Positions 32,100 to 42,800 of a DNA stretch of 64,000 nucleotides are shown one piece after another. Position 1 is the first letter of the stretch. Every line of letters begins with the position of its first letter. The stretch is from Stomoxys calcitrans (lineage: Eukaryota; Arthropoda; Insecta; Diptera; Muscidae). The DNA lies in contig NC_081555.1 in the NCBI RefSeq assembly GCF_963082655.1, positions 20,560,643 through 20,624,642 of the forward strand. Reading direction: 5' to 3'. Made by a program: the position numbers and the translations under genes. The notes beneath the pieces are model-generated. The model did no database searches. It worked only from the letters and a program-made list of their open reading frames with translations, and was not told where the DNA came from.

Positions 32100-33346
32100 G
32101 TCTGTGCAAAATACGATATATATATTCTGGATCGTCTCGATTTAGCCATGTCCGCCCACCCTTACGTCTGTCGAAATCACGAAAGCGGTCGAACGCGCAA
32201 AGCTAGCTGCTTGAAATTTTGCACAGATTCTTACTATCGATGTAGGACATTGGGGATTGCAAATGGGCCATATCGATCCGAATTGGGATATAGCTCCCAT
32301 ATAAACCGATCTCCCGATTTGACTTCTTGAGCTCCTGGAAGCCACAATTGTTGTCCGTTTTGGCTTAAATTTTGCACATAGTGTTCTCTTCTAACTTCCA
32401 ACAACTGTGCCAAGTACGGTCCAAATCAGTCTATAACCTGATAAAGCTACCATATAAACCGATCTCCCGATTTGACTTCTTGAGCCCCTGGAAGCCACAA
32501 TTGTTGTCCGATTTGGCTGAAATTTTGTATGCAGTGTTCTATTGCAGCTTCCAACATTTGCGCCAAATACGGTTCAAATTGATCTAGAACCTGATATAGC
32601 TCCCACATAAACCAATCTCCCGATTTGACTTCTTGAGCCCTTGGAAGCCACAGTTTTTGTCCGATTTGGCTAAAATTTTGTATGCAGTGTTCTGTTGCAG
32701 CTGCCAACAACTGTGCCAAATACGGTTCAAATCGATCTATAACCTGATATAGCTCCCACATAAACCAATCTCCCGATTTGATTTTTTGAGCCACAATCTT
32801 TGTCCGATTTGACTGAAATTATGTATGCGGTGTTCTGTTATGACTTTCAACAACTGTGCCAAGTACGGTTCAAATCGGTCTATAATCTGATATAGCTCGC
32901 ATATAAACCGATCTCCCGATTTGATTTCTTGAGCCCTTACAAAACGCAATTTTTGTCAGATTTGGCTGAAATTTTGCATGCTGTGTTCTGTTATGACTTT
33001 AAATAACTGTACCAAGTACCAAGATATAGCTCGCATATAAACCGATCTCCCGATTTGATTTCTTGAGCCCTTACAAAACGCAATTTTTGTCCGATTTGGC
33101 TGAAATTTTGCATGCGCCGTGTACGGTCCAAATCAGTCCATAACTTAATATAGCTCCCATATAAACCGGTCTCTCGATTATCCTTGTTCGGTTCCTAGAA
33201 GCTTTAATTTTTTGCTGGTTTGCCAGAAATTTAGTATGTAGAAAAAAATTATGCCCTTCAGCTAAATTGCATACATTTTAAGTAGAATCCCTGGTGGTGG
33301 GTTCCCAAGATTCGGCCCGGCCGAACTTAGCACGCTTTTACTTGTT
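32100..33346 (-). mobile_element. Class A element, nearly complete
   Basis: Starts within the inverted right module (ATATATATTCTGGATCGTCT, TTTAGCCATGTCCGCCC); the terminal hairpin is missing. Monomers carry CCGATCTCCCGATTTGACTT and AACTGTGCCAAGTACGGT, with CCGATCTCCC at 32306 and 32459 (153 bp). The inverted left module is intact: CTGGTGGTGGGTTCCCAAGA, TTCGGCCCGGCCGAA (33311-33325), CACGCTTTTACTTGTT. Confidence 0.82.
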
Positions 33347-33985
33347 TTTTTATCAAATTAGTATTCGACTCCCAAATACCTTTCATTTGAGTTCCATATT
33401 GTCTCGTTCGGTCCACTTTTGCTTTTGGGTTAAGTGTAAGAGGTCGCCCCCTTTCGATATCAACAAACTCTATAGCCTACTGCTCCTTACAGACCATATT
33501 CGTAATCGACTCCCTAACAACTTTCATATGAGACCCATATTGTCCAAATTGGTTCACTTTTATTTTAGAGTTGTGCTTTTAAGGTAAGCGGAGGGGTTTT
33601 TTTTTATCAAATTAGTACTCGACTCTTGAATACCTTTCATTTGAGTCCCATGTTGTCCAGATCGGTCCACTTTTATTTTTGGGTGGTGCTTTTGGGGTAA
33701 GGGGTAGAGTACGATTTTGGGGTCGGGCAAGATGGTACTCTACTCTCGAATACCTTTCATTTGAGCCCCTTAATTATCCCAATCGATCTACTTTTATTTT
33801 TGTGTGGTGCTTTTAGGGTAAGGGGAAGGTCCGCCACCCTTCCGATATCCAAAAATTGTTTAGACTATTATTTCTTCCAAACCAACCTAAACAGTCTGTG
33901 AAAATTTCAAGAAAATCGTATCAGCCGTTTTCGAGTCTATTCGGAACAAACATACACACCTTGAGTTGTATATAATTAGCCTATT
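33347..33985 (-). mobile_element. Helitron-like element, inverted 5' part
   Basis: Blocks of AATACCTTTCATTTGAGTCC and CACTTTTATTTTTGGGTGGT lead to TCAGCCGTTTTCGAGTCTAT, CGGAACAAACATAC and TGTATATAATTAGCC. This is the reverse complement of the Helitron-like heads at 7.1 and 9.86 kb. It directly adjoins a class A left module. Confidence 0.6.
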
Positions 33986-35380
33986 TGTTGTCTATCTGTT
34001 GTCTGGCAATTAACTCCATTCTCTTCCCTTTGGTAGGAATAACCTTAAATCACCTTCGTTAAAGTGTGTATTTTGTTTGCAAAATAAAAAAAGAAAAAAC
34101 GGCAACTCTGTACAAAAATCCCCTTTTTAACCTCTAACCTCCCTTGTTACCTTGATGGGGACAATATTCTCCAAACTAATTTTTTGTTTTTGTTTTTCTT
34201 TTACCATCATAGCCTTTGTATGCTCTATGTGTGATTCATGCAAGATTTTATAGCTCTTTTTCTCTCTCTGGCTTACTCTATCCACTCAATCTCTCCCGCT
34301 CTCTCTCTCTCTCTCTCTCTCTCTTTGCAACGTATACCGTTATATACTGGTGTTCCCATTGGAGAATATGTTTTTATTTGTTGTTTCAACCATGCTTAAC
34401 TTCTTCCTTTTTCGCACAAACGCACACACACACATGCACGTATACATTGCCTAGAACGGCAACAAAAAGACTGCGTGACATTCCAGACATTCATTTGTGT
34501 TTGCCTTTCTATTTGTTTCGCGTTTGTTTATTTCTTCTCGCATGGCTACTGTCCTACGGATGTGTGCGTTTCCTTTTCTCCACGTGCATGTTACATTGTT
34601 ATCATTCCATTTGGGAGGGGAGCAGGAAGCATGCGATGGTCAGGAATGTAATGGCAAGAGCCATTCTTCTTGGATTGAGAGTTTTTGGCGTATTTTTTCA
34701 TCTTTTTGTTTTAGCTTAGTCAATATTTTTCTCATTGTTACTTGATTGGTTTGCTTAAGGGTCGGTCTCTCGCTCGGTCGCTTCTCTTACCATTTGGAAA
34801 TTGTATCCAATATTCTTGTACTGCCGTCTTCCCTTATCCCCTCCTTCATATAGGCTGTAGGCAATGCATTTTAGGAACAGTAAATTTTTACGAAACGTTT
34901 TGGAATTTTTTTTTTATGCTTGCTTGTGGCTTTTTGCATATTAATGATGTGTTTACTGTGTGATCTCCGTTTACTACAAGGTCTGTACATGTGGGTGAAT
35001 GTTAGCTTGTATGTGTGAACAAATGGGGCTAGGTAGCATGTAACGAAACAAAACCAAAAACGCACGTAGCAAAGGCTAAAGAAAAAAAAAACATTTTTGC
35101 TGCATATTTTTGCGGTGACGGAAAATCAAGCAGACTATTGGGGTTGGAGTAAAATTAATTAGCGAACGCAAGTTATTAAGAACACATAGCGCAGTAATGC
35201 TGAATATATTAATATTATTTAATTAAATGATAAGAGAATAAAACAGAGGAAGGAAGAGTAGATACTTAATAAAATGGTAAACGGCAAAGTTTCAATGCTC
35301 TTCACCTCATGCAAGTAGGCAAACAGTAACTAATAGTAATTGATAAATGTAGCATATTTTTAGGAACCTTATAAAAAATG
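33986..35380. other. Unique DNA with CT microsatellite
   Basis: CTCTCTCTCTCTCTCTCTCT lies at about 34300-34324. A 167-codon plus-strand frame (34216-34719) crosses this run and a CACACACACA run, has no domain and a low-complexity composition, and is not called. Confidence 0.45.
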
Positions 35381-35399
35381 AACAAAATCAAGGATACTG

Positions 35400-37060
35400 C
35401 CATTCACAAAAAGGCAAAAATAAGTGCAGAAAAAATTGTCAAAAATTTTATTTCTATGGAAAAAATGTTCAAACTTTTATTTTTATACAAATTTTTTTCA
35501 AAAAGTTTGTAAAAATTTGTCAAAATGTTATATCTACGGAAACTTTTGTCAAAATTTTAGTTTTATAGAACATTTTACCAAAAAAATTTTATTTTTTCAA
35601 AAATTTTTACAAAACTAATTACAACTTACCATATTATTGTTAAATGTGGCATACTTTTAGGAGCCTAAAAACAAAATGAAAGTTGAAAAATATTTTAATT
35701 TTATAGAAAATAATTTTTTAACAAACCTACGAATTGTGTAAATTTTATTTGCCTAAAATTTTTTTTCAAAATTTTATTTTTATAGAAATTTTATTAAAAA
35801 TTTTACTTCTATAGAAATTTTTTTGAAAAAATGTTCTGTTCAAAGTTTTATCAATTTTTTTTATAAAACATTATTTTAAACATTATTTTAACAATAAACT
35901 TTTATTGTCAAATATTTTTTTAATTTTTATAAATAAATTTTGGCAATTGTTTTTGAGAAAATTTTAAATTTTTATGGAAAACTGTCAACATTTTATTTCT
36001 ATGAATTTTTTTATTTTATATATTGTTTTTAATAAATATTTTGTCAAAATGTTGTTTCTATAAAAATATTGAGTCAAAATTTTATTTAGAACTTATTTTT
36101 TTTTTAATTTTGTTTTTTAGAGAAGGAAAATTTTAAGCTAATTTTTTGTGAAATTTTACATAAAATTGATGTAAAATTTAATTTTTGTAAAAAATGTTTG
36201 TAAAATTTTATTTCTGTAAAAACATTTTAAATTTGTTTTTAGGAGACTAAAAAAATAAACACAAATCCAAGCAAATTATTTTATTTGTAGAAAAAAAATT
36301 TGCCATAATTTTAATTTTATAGAAATTTTTGTAATTTTTTGAAAATTTATTTTAAAAATTCCTTTACAAAATTGTGTCCAAATCTCATTTCAAAATATCA
36401 AAAAATTTTTTATAAAAAATTTTTATTTTTTTTTATAAAAAATTTTTAAATTTAAAATTTAAAAAAATTTTTAATTTTTTTTTAAATTTTTAAATTCTTT
36501 TTATAAAAAATTTTTAATTTGTTTTATAAAAAATTTTAATTTTTTTTATACAAATTTTTAATTTTTTTGTAAAAAATGTTAAAATTTTTTTTTATAAAAA
36601 ATTTTTCCTACATTTCTTTTATGTATTTTTATATAAAATTTTTAATTTTTATATAAAATCGTGATAAATTTATTTCCATGAAAAAATTTTTCACTTCTTT
36701 GAGTCTTGGCCTTGTGTTTGTTGCTAATTCTAGATGTCTTTTTAAGGAGATACAATCGGTTTTTTTCCAGCTGCAGACTGTATAGTTGTCTGTTTCTACT
36801 ACAAATAGAACTTCTGAGATTCCATGCAGGACATTAGACTAAAATAAATTTTTGTTTTATAAAGAAATTGTTGTTGAAATTTTTGGCTAATTGTACAACA
36901 AATGTATATTTTTTTTTATTTTTAGTAAATATTCGCCAAAATTTCCATTATTCATTCATTAGTTGTGAAAATTTTTAATTAAGTTTTTTAAAATTTGTGC
37001 AAAAAAAATTAGAAATTTTCAAAATATTTTTCTATTTAAAATTTGAAATATTTTCATTTC
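35400..37060. repeat. Degenerate AT-rich repeat tract
   Basis: About 1.6 kb of diverged variants of TTTTATTTCTATAGAAA and TTTTTGTCAAAATTTTA, with a stretch at 36410-36610 of almost pure A/T containing inverted TTTATAAAAAATTTTTAA motifs. Similar short tracts occur at 19.4 and 45.7 kb. It lies just beyond the 3' end of Rrp4. Confidence 0.65.
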
Positions 37061-37257
37061 TGTGGAAAATATACAAGAAAAGGCAGGTTACGATATCCGG
37101 TTAACATTTCTTTATAATGAGGCTTACCGCCTATGTTCATCATCAATATTTTTTTTAAATATATTAAGCTTATCTGCATTCAGGGATAAAATGAGGTCCC
37201 ACAGGAACCTCCTCCCTCAACATATATTAAAAATATCATTTTCCTTTTCCCTTTTAG

Positions 37258-37263
37258 TTTATT
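37258..37263 (-). promoter_or_regulatory. Probable polyadenylation signal of Rrp4
   Basis: AATAAA on the minus strand, about 90 nt after the Rrp4 stop codon. Confidence 0.5.
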
Positions 37264-37351
37264 CATCAGTCTGTCATTGCAAATTCAATTTACAAAAAAT
37301 AGGTACTCAACTTAAAATCTACGATAAACATTCAGGTTATATCATTTCGGC

Positions 37352-38248
37352 TTACTCCTCCTGCAGTCGTAAACGATGCTGTGTTAAAAATGCCACATCA
37401 AATATGGCCTCTTGTTGTAACAATTCGTGTACATCATATTTCATGGACTCCTCATAGGCATATGATATACTGGTGTCATACAGCATCATTTTACAATGGG
37501 CCAATGCCAAAATGCAGTTTCTTAGACGGGCTATAACTTCACGATCGGCTCTAGGTATTACTTCGGATAAATTCTGGGAGAAACCACCATCACCAACTTC
37601 GCCAGTGCCGCTTGCAGAGGGAGATATCCAAATGAAACCATTGTTGCCCAATATAATGCTGGCGCCACAAGGCAAATTATGGAAATGTGTCTTTCGCCGT
37701 TTTACCAATGAGGGAAACACCTTCACCAACACCCCTTGTGACAATTTGCCATACTTCAGGGAGCGAGTATACAACGATAAGGTACCCTCGTCGTAGATAT
37801 TTTGCACCTCTGCCGATATAAGATCACCTTCTTGTAGATATTTTCTCATGGCCTGCTCATCCTCAGCCACACGTCTTCTCAACTCGCCTCCAGGCAAATT
37901 CACTGAGGAGAGTAACAGCACTGAATCCAATCTAGAGTTGGTGTTAACCTTCCAACGCTTTTGTTGCACTTCGGTTATGCGTGCGACAACCACATCACCA
38001 ATTTCGCCAACATAACGACTTTTGAGAGGTTTAATGGAGACCAATTTATTGACTTGTTCCATAACACCGGCCACAGAGGCTTTGATATCATCACCCTCCA
38101 CATATGTGCCATGGCCTTTCATGAAGCCTTGCTGTGCGGTGACCACTTCGCCGGGTGTATACAGTCTTGGAGCATTGGCCTGATTTTGGGCCAACAATCC
38201 CATGTTTACGCGATCCAAAGCCAGGCGTATATTAACGTTGGTGGTCAT
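37352..38248 (-). CDS. Rrp4: Exosome complex component Rrp4 (EXOSC2)
   Basis: Encodes a 298-aa cap subunit of the eukaryotic RNA exosome, which sits over the nine-subunit barrel and helps channel RNA to the 3'-5' nucleases in nucleus and cytoplasm. The length fits the family (human protein 293 aa). Visible parts are an N-terminal domain with LYTPGEVVTAQQGFMKGHGT (about 29-48), an S1 RNA-binding domain (about 75-160, VGEIGDVVVARITEVQQKRW), and a KH-type domain with ILGNNGFIWISP (about 201-212), the G-x-N-G loop typical of Rrp4. The ATG at 38248 is chosen because the frame upstream offers only a TTG four codons earlier. The gene is intronless here, with no frameshift or stop, and is transcribed away from the secreted-protein gene at 39895. 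Family assignment is firm. Confidence 0.95.
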   Translation of the reverse strand: MTTNVNIRLALDRVNMGLLAQNQANAPRLYTPGEVVTAQQGFMKGHGTYVEGDDIKASVAGVMEQVNKLVSIKPLKSRYVGEIGDVVVARITEVQQKRWKVNTNSRLDSVLLLSSVNLPGGELRRRVAEDEQAMRKYLQEGDLISAEVQNIYDEGTLSLYTRSLKYGKLSQGVLVKVFPSLVKRRKTHFHNLPCGASIILGNNGFIWISPSASGTGEVGDGGFSQNLSEVIPRADREVIARLRNCILALAHCKMMLYDTSISYAYEESMKYDVHELLQQEAIFDVAFLTQHRLRLQEE

Positions 38249-38253
38249 TTTTA

Positions 38254-38565
38254 TTAACAAAAATTATCAAATTTATGTAGAAATAAAAATGTAAACAAAA
38301 ACACGCTGAAAAACAGACTGATGAATTTCCCACTCAATAAAAGTGGAGATGCCATATAATAAAAAGACAAATAAAAAACATTGCCACTAGGTCGAGTTTT
38401 AAGGGAGCTGAACACAATTGCAAAGCCTAACGCCAGCGGAGTACATAAATGTAATTTTATTAAAATCCTAAGCAGTTTTGCCATTCCAAAACGTTTAATC
38501 TTCGAATAAATACGTTGCGTTGTTCCGCTTTTAGTTTGATTATTCAAATTGAATGATGACACCAT
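38254..38565 (-). other. Small open frame just upstream of Rrp4
   Basis: A 103-codon ATG-initiated frame on the Rrp4 strand whose stop lies 5 nt before the Rrp4 ATG. It includes GMAKLLRILIKLHLC and two Phe/Leu-rich hydrophobic stretches that could be membrane segments. No family is recognised, and AT-rich DNA readily makes such frames. If Rrp4 initiates at the TCAGTC at 38326-38331, most of this frame would be promoter DNA. Treated as unproven. Confidence 0.2.
38326..38331 (-). promoter_or_regulatory. Candidate initiator (Inr) for Rrp4
   Basis: TCAGTC on the minus strand in the context ATTCATCAGTCTG matches the insect Inr TCAGTY. It would give a 5' UTR of about 80 nt. No TATA box was recognised. 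Confidence 0.35.
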
Positions 38566-38699
38566 GGTTTTTAAAAATCAGCGACTGTAAGTGACGAAAA
38601 AATTATCTACTTAGCTAATCGGGGATAGCATTTTTCTCCATACAAACTAAGTAAGAAAATCCGCTTAATGAGTAAATAAAACACCCCTAATGGCTCTAA

Positions 38700-39240
38700 A
38701 ACTTAACTTTGAATATCAATCAGAAAGCTTTTGGTGATTGATATACCCCTCCACCCACATTTCTTAAAGTTAAATCGGACAGTAGTTGTAGGTCCTGTTT
38801 TTGATTTACAGAACTTCAAGGCAAATTTGCGGGAAAACTGCACTTTTTTTAATTTTATGCATCCCCTAATGTTGACCCCAGGAACACGAATCTGAAGTCC
38901 GTTTTTGGGGCAAAAGCTCCTGAGCCCTCTACGGGAAAACCCCCAGTTGATACCCATTTTGCCTATGTAAACGTGGTGAAAAATTCTCAAGACCCCTAAG
39001 TCCTTCCCGGGTTCAACTTTCCGGCATGTTTTAGCATATTCATAATCTACTCGACAATACCTTTCATTTGATACCCATATTGCCTAGGTTGGACCACTTC
39101 CCCCCCCAAGGGGGAAATTTTTGGACTCCAAGGTGCTTTGCCCCAAAAACTAATTTCGGATTCGTGTTCCTGAGGTCAACTCACATCTACACATAAAATT
39201 TCAGCAAAATCAACCTATAAAGTGCAGTTATGTCATTGCG
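38700..39240 (-). repeat. Helitron-like interior fragment, inverted
   Basis: ACAATACCTTTCATTTGATA, CCCATATTGCCTAGGTTGG and C-rich runs match the inverted Helitron-like interior at 33.4-33.9 kb. A short internal near-repeat (GTTTTTGGGGCAAAAGC against GCCCCAAAAACTAATTTCGG) makes 38.87-39.18 kb partly inverted-repetitive. It occupies the shared upstream region of the two divergent host genes. Confidence 0.5.
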
Positions 39241-39894
39241 ACTGGAAAAAATATATAGAAACATTATTTGGATCACATTGGGACAAATTTTTGATAAACT
39301 CAATTTTTTTAGCGTTATATAATAAATAATTAGTTATAGACTAGCCAACTATAATATATTTGGTAGACTTTTGAAATGCCAATAACCTCTTTGACACTTC
39401 CATCGCATTTCGTTTTCAAGGAGGGTTGCCAGTTAATCATAACAGCTGATATTCTGCAACAACACTTTTAAGGGCATCACTCATTTGTGAATGCCAGTTT
39501 GGATAATGCGCCGTTTGCTTGGTCTTTTTTGTTTTTTTTTTTTCTTTACTGTTGCGTCCGAACAATAAGTACGAAATTCGCTGAAGTGGTCACGACGAAA
39601 ACAACCTATCCCTTTACCCAATCGCATGAGAGGAAAAGGAAAGGGGTGCATACAAACAGGTTTTATTCAATTAATAATAAATAAATTAAATTTACAAAGT
39701 CACAAAAGCAACCCAACTCAACATTTGGTTGTTCGCTTCACGCGAAGAAACCTTCATATGCCAGTTAGTGTCGTTTGAACCATAATCAAGTGAAGAAGAG
39801 TGTATAATAAGTGTTAAAAATTTACGATTGAATAAAAGTTCTCGAACGAACTAACGTTAAGCAAAAAAAAAAAAAACAAAAAACATCAAAAAGA

Positions 39895-42800
39895 ATGGCA
39901 CCACGTATTTGTGTGACCATTTTGGTGATCGCTGCGTTGTGTGCAATATTTTCACCCTTGAGTGAAGGCAGAAAAACCGTGGGAGGGGGAGGTCGCAAAT
40001 CTGGTGGTGGAGGTCATTCAACACGCAGACAACCAGATACCCATAGTGTTACGAAGCCAACATATAATACCAACAGTGGTAATTCCCATGCAGACCAGGC
40101 CAAATTGAGCTACCCCAATTACAATTCGCAACCCAATCGTCCAGCTACCAATGGGGCGAGTAATCCCTCGAATACAAATTCACAACCCATAGGTTGGAAT
40201 GTAAATCAACAACAAAGTCATGCTGGACCACCACCAGCCTACTCGGCCAGCAATGTTCCGGGAGGAGCGAAGACAAATATGCATGAACCACCACCGGTAT
40301 ATCAGAAGCCAAATTATGGAGCTGCACCTCCACCCAACTATAATCAGGCCACTGGCACTCATTATGGACATGCTTCATATCCCCAACAAGTTCCGGCTGG
40401 TGCTACCTATCACAGTCCCAATAATCTACCACCAGGAGCTACCTTGTACAATAGTCCCTCGCATGTTCCCGGTGGTTATCCCATGGCAGGAGGTTATCCC
40501 ATGGGCGGTGGTGGTTATCATGCCCCAGCTGGTGGTTATTATCCTGCAAATTCAGTGCCTGCTGGTGCTAGCTATTTCCCTGCGGGTGGAGCATTGCCGC
40601 CAGGCGCTGTAATGTATTCGTCGCCACCACAGCAATCATCATCTGGTTTAGGATTTGGTAAGTAGGAAAGAGATTTGGATAATTAAACAGTCATTAGCTG
40701 CATTTATTTGTTAGAGTTTTTTTTTTTTTGGAGGTGAAAGTAGGTGTTTTTGTAACCTTAATTTGATGAAGATGTGAACAAAGAAAAAATTAATCTTACA
40801 AACTTTAATTTCATAAAATGTTTATGTGAGGCGTAAAAACATGGAGTGACTATAAAATCCTTTAAGAACACTCACAGACTTGGATATACATAGGCTCGTT
40901 TCCATCTCTTAGTATGTAATTTGTGAAGCTTGTCTTGCAGTTTGGTCTGAACTACTTTCTTCTGTAATATATTTGTTGTTGTTGTTGTACACCGAGGCGG
41001 CAGCCCTTGCCGATGAAGGATTCCATCGGGTCAATCCGGTACGTGCAACCGGCTGCCATGGGATTGTGTAATATCTTTAGGGTAGGCTAGGCAGCTTATC
41101 AACTTGTTTAGGAATTCGTATCTCTTCCAAATCTCCCAATGCTTAGAAGGCTTAGAAGTTGGATAAATTTTGTATTTACCTAAGCAAATGGAAGCCGTAC
41201 GTTCAGTGATACAGATTTTTGTATTTGTCTTGCAGAGGGACTTAGCTTTTCACCAAGGAAGTCGACATGTTCGGAGTCCAATGCTTTACTTCCATCACAG
41301 GGCTACACTGATGCAAAAGAACCTTGATTTATCGGTAGTCGAGTTCCTACCAAAGGTGCTCAACCTATCTTTGAGCATTCTCATGGTACTTGAAGTCTGC
41401 AAAATGGGCAAACAGATCCCACTACTGAAGCAGGGAAAGGAATCTAGCAAGATAGAACCGTATAGCTTATTTTCCCTACTCTCTTTAGTAGCTAAGATAG
41501 TTGAGGCGCTTCTTCTCCTGGGCCTTGTTGTTGTGGTAGCCACTTTTCCGTATGTGGAGGTATCGATCCTCGTCAGGCTCCAGAGGGTGATGTAGCTCGT
41601 TCATTACCCATTGGCTATTTGAAAGCGCCAAAAAAACTCACTTTGTCATATCGAGTTCATAGACAAAAGGCCGCCCTACTGGTCACTGAAACTCTCCACT
41701 CGATATCGTTGGTTGTCCAGGACTACAATTGCAGGCATTCCGTATACGAAGCATCCCACTGTCCTTTCTGTAAATGTAACATTCTGTCCACCCAAGGAAA
41801 CAGGTTCCACTGTAGGCAACTTGTATCTCCTGCTGAAAAGAACTACTTTTGTCTTGCACGGACTTATACACAGATTTAAGAAAATTTCTTACGGTAGAGT
41901 TGATGCCTAGAAACTCCAACTCCTTCATGATTGACGTCGGTTTTACACAATTGAAAGCACCTTCAATGTCAAGAAATGCTACCATTGAATATTCCTTGAC
42001 AGCGAGAGAACTCCCTATGTAGCCGACTAGGTGGTGAAGGGCTGTTTCAGGGGATTTACCTTTACTATATGTATGATGCTGCCGCGACAGGCGATCTCCA
42101 GGGATCTTTACCCCAAGAAATGTTTCTATCAACCTCTCAAGAGTCCACTGCTATGTGCTAAAAATTCCACAATGTTCGACGGCATCTATATTTCTAAGAA
42201 AATTTGAGCCCAATTACATAAAAATTAAAAAAAAAATTTCCAAGAAATGAATTAAATGTATGTATAGTCCACCCCGTTTACCATTGCTGGCTGGCATGAT
42301 TACAATAATTATCGCTCGCCACTATTCATTCACTTAAAATGTATTTTGTTTTTTATTTCATCCCCATGGGAAATTCAAAAACAGTTTCCCCCTTGCACAT
42401 GGGATTAAGGTGTTTTTCAATTGCCATATGATCACAGCTACAGCTTTCTATTCATATAAAAAAAAACGAAATAATTCATGAATAGCTTGCCTGCCGCTCA
42501 CATGCACAAATAAACACCAGCAGCAAATGAGAAAAAAAACACCCACTCTGCTCTCTAGTTCCACATCACTAATAATGTGAGATGAATGATGATGATAAAC
42601 GATTGACTTGGTCACTTGCCATTTATGGCTTAAAACATGCAAAACGTATTATTGTGGCCACAATCGATGGAAATAAATATTTGTTTTCACTTAGTTTCGA
42701 TTGGGGCTGAAAATACAACAACGAAAAACAAAAACAGCCATTAAGAACCTCTACTTAACCTGTGACTGTCAACAAAATTGCAAAAGGCAACACACAAAAG

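Noticed and set aside
34216..34719. 167-codon plus-strand frame with hydrophobic segments
   Set aside because: Crosses CT and CA microsatellites, has Cys/Phe/Ser-rich low-complexity composition and no gene signals.
41295..41543. Minus-strand 82-codon frame
   Set aside because: The plus strand at the same place carries recognisable LINE reverse-transcriptase sequence, so this is its antisense shadow.
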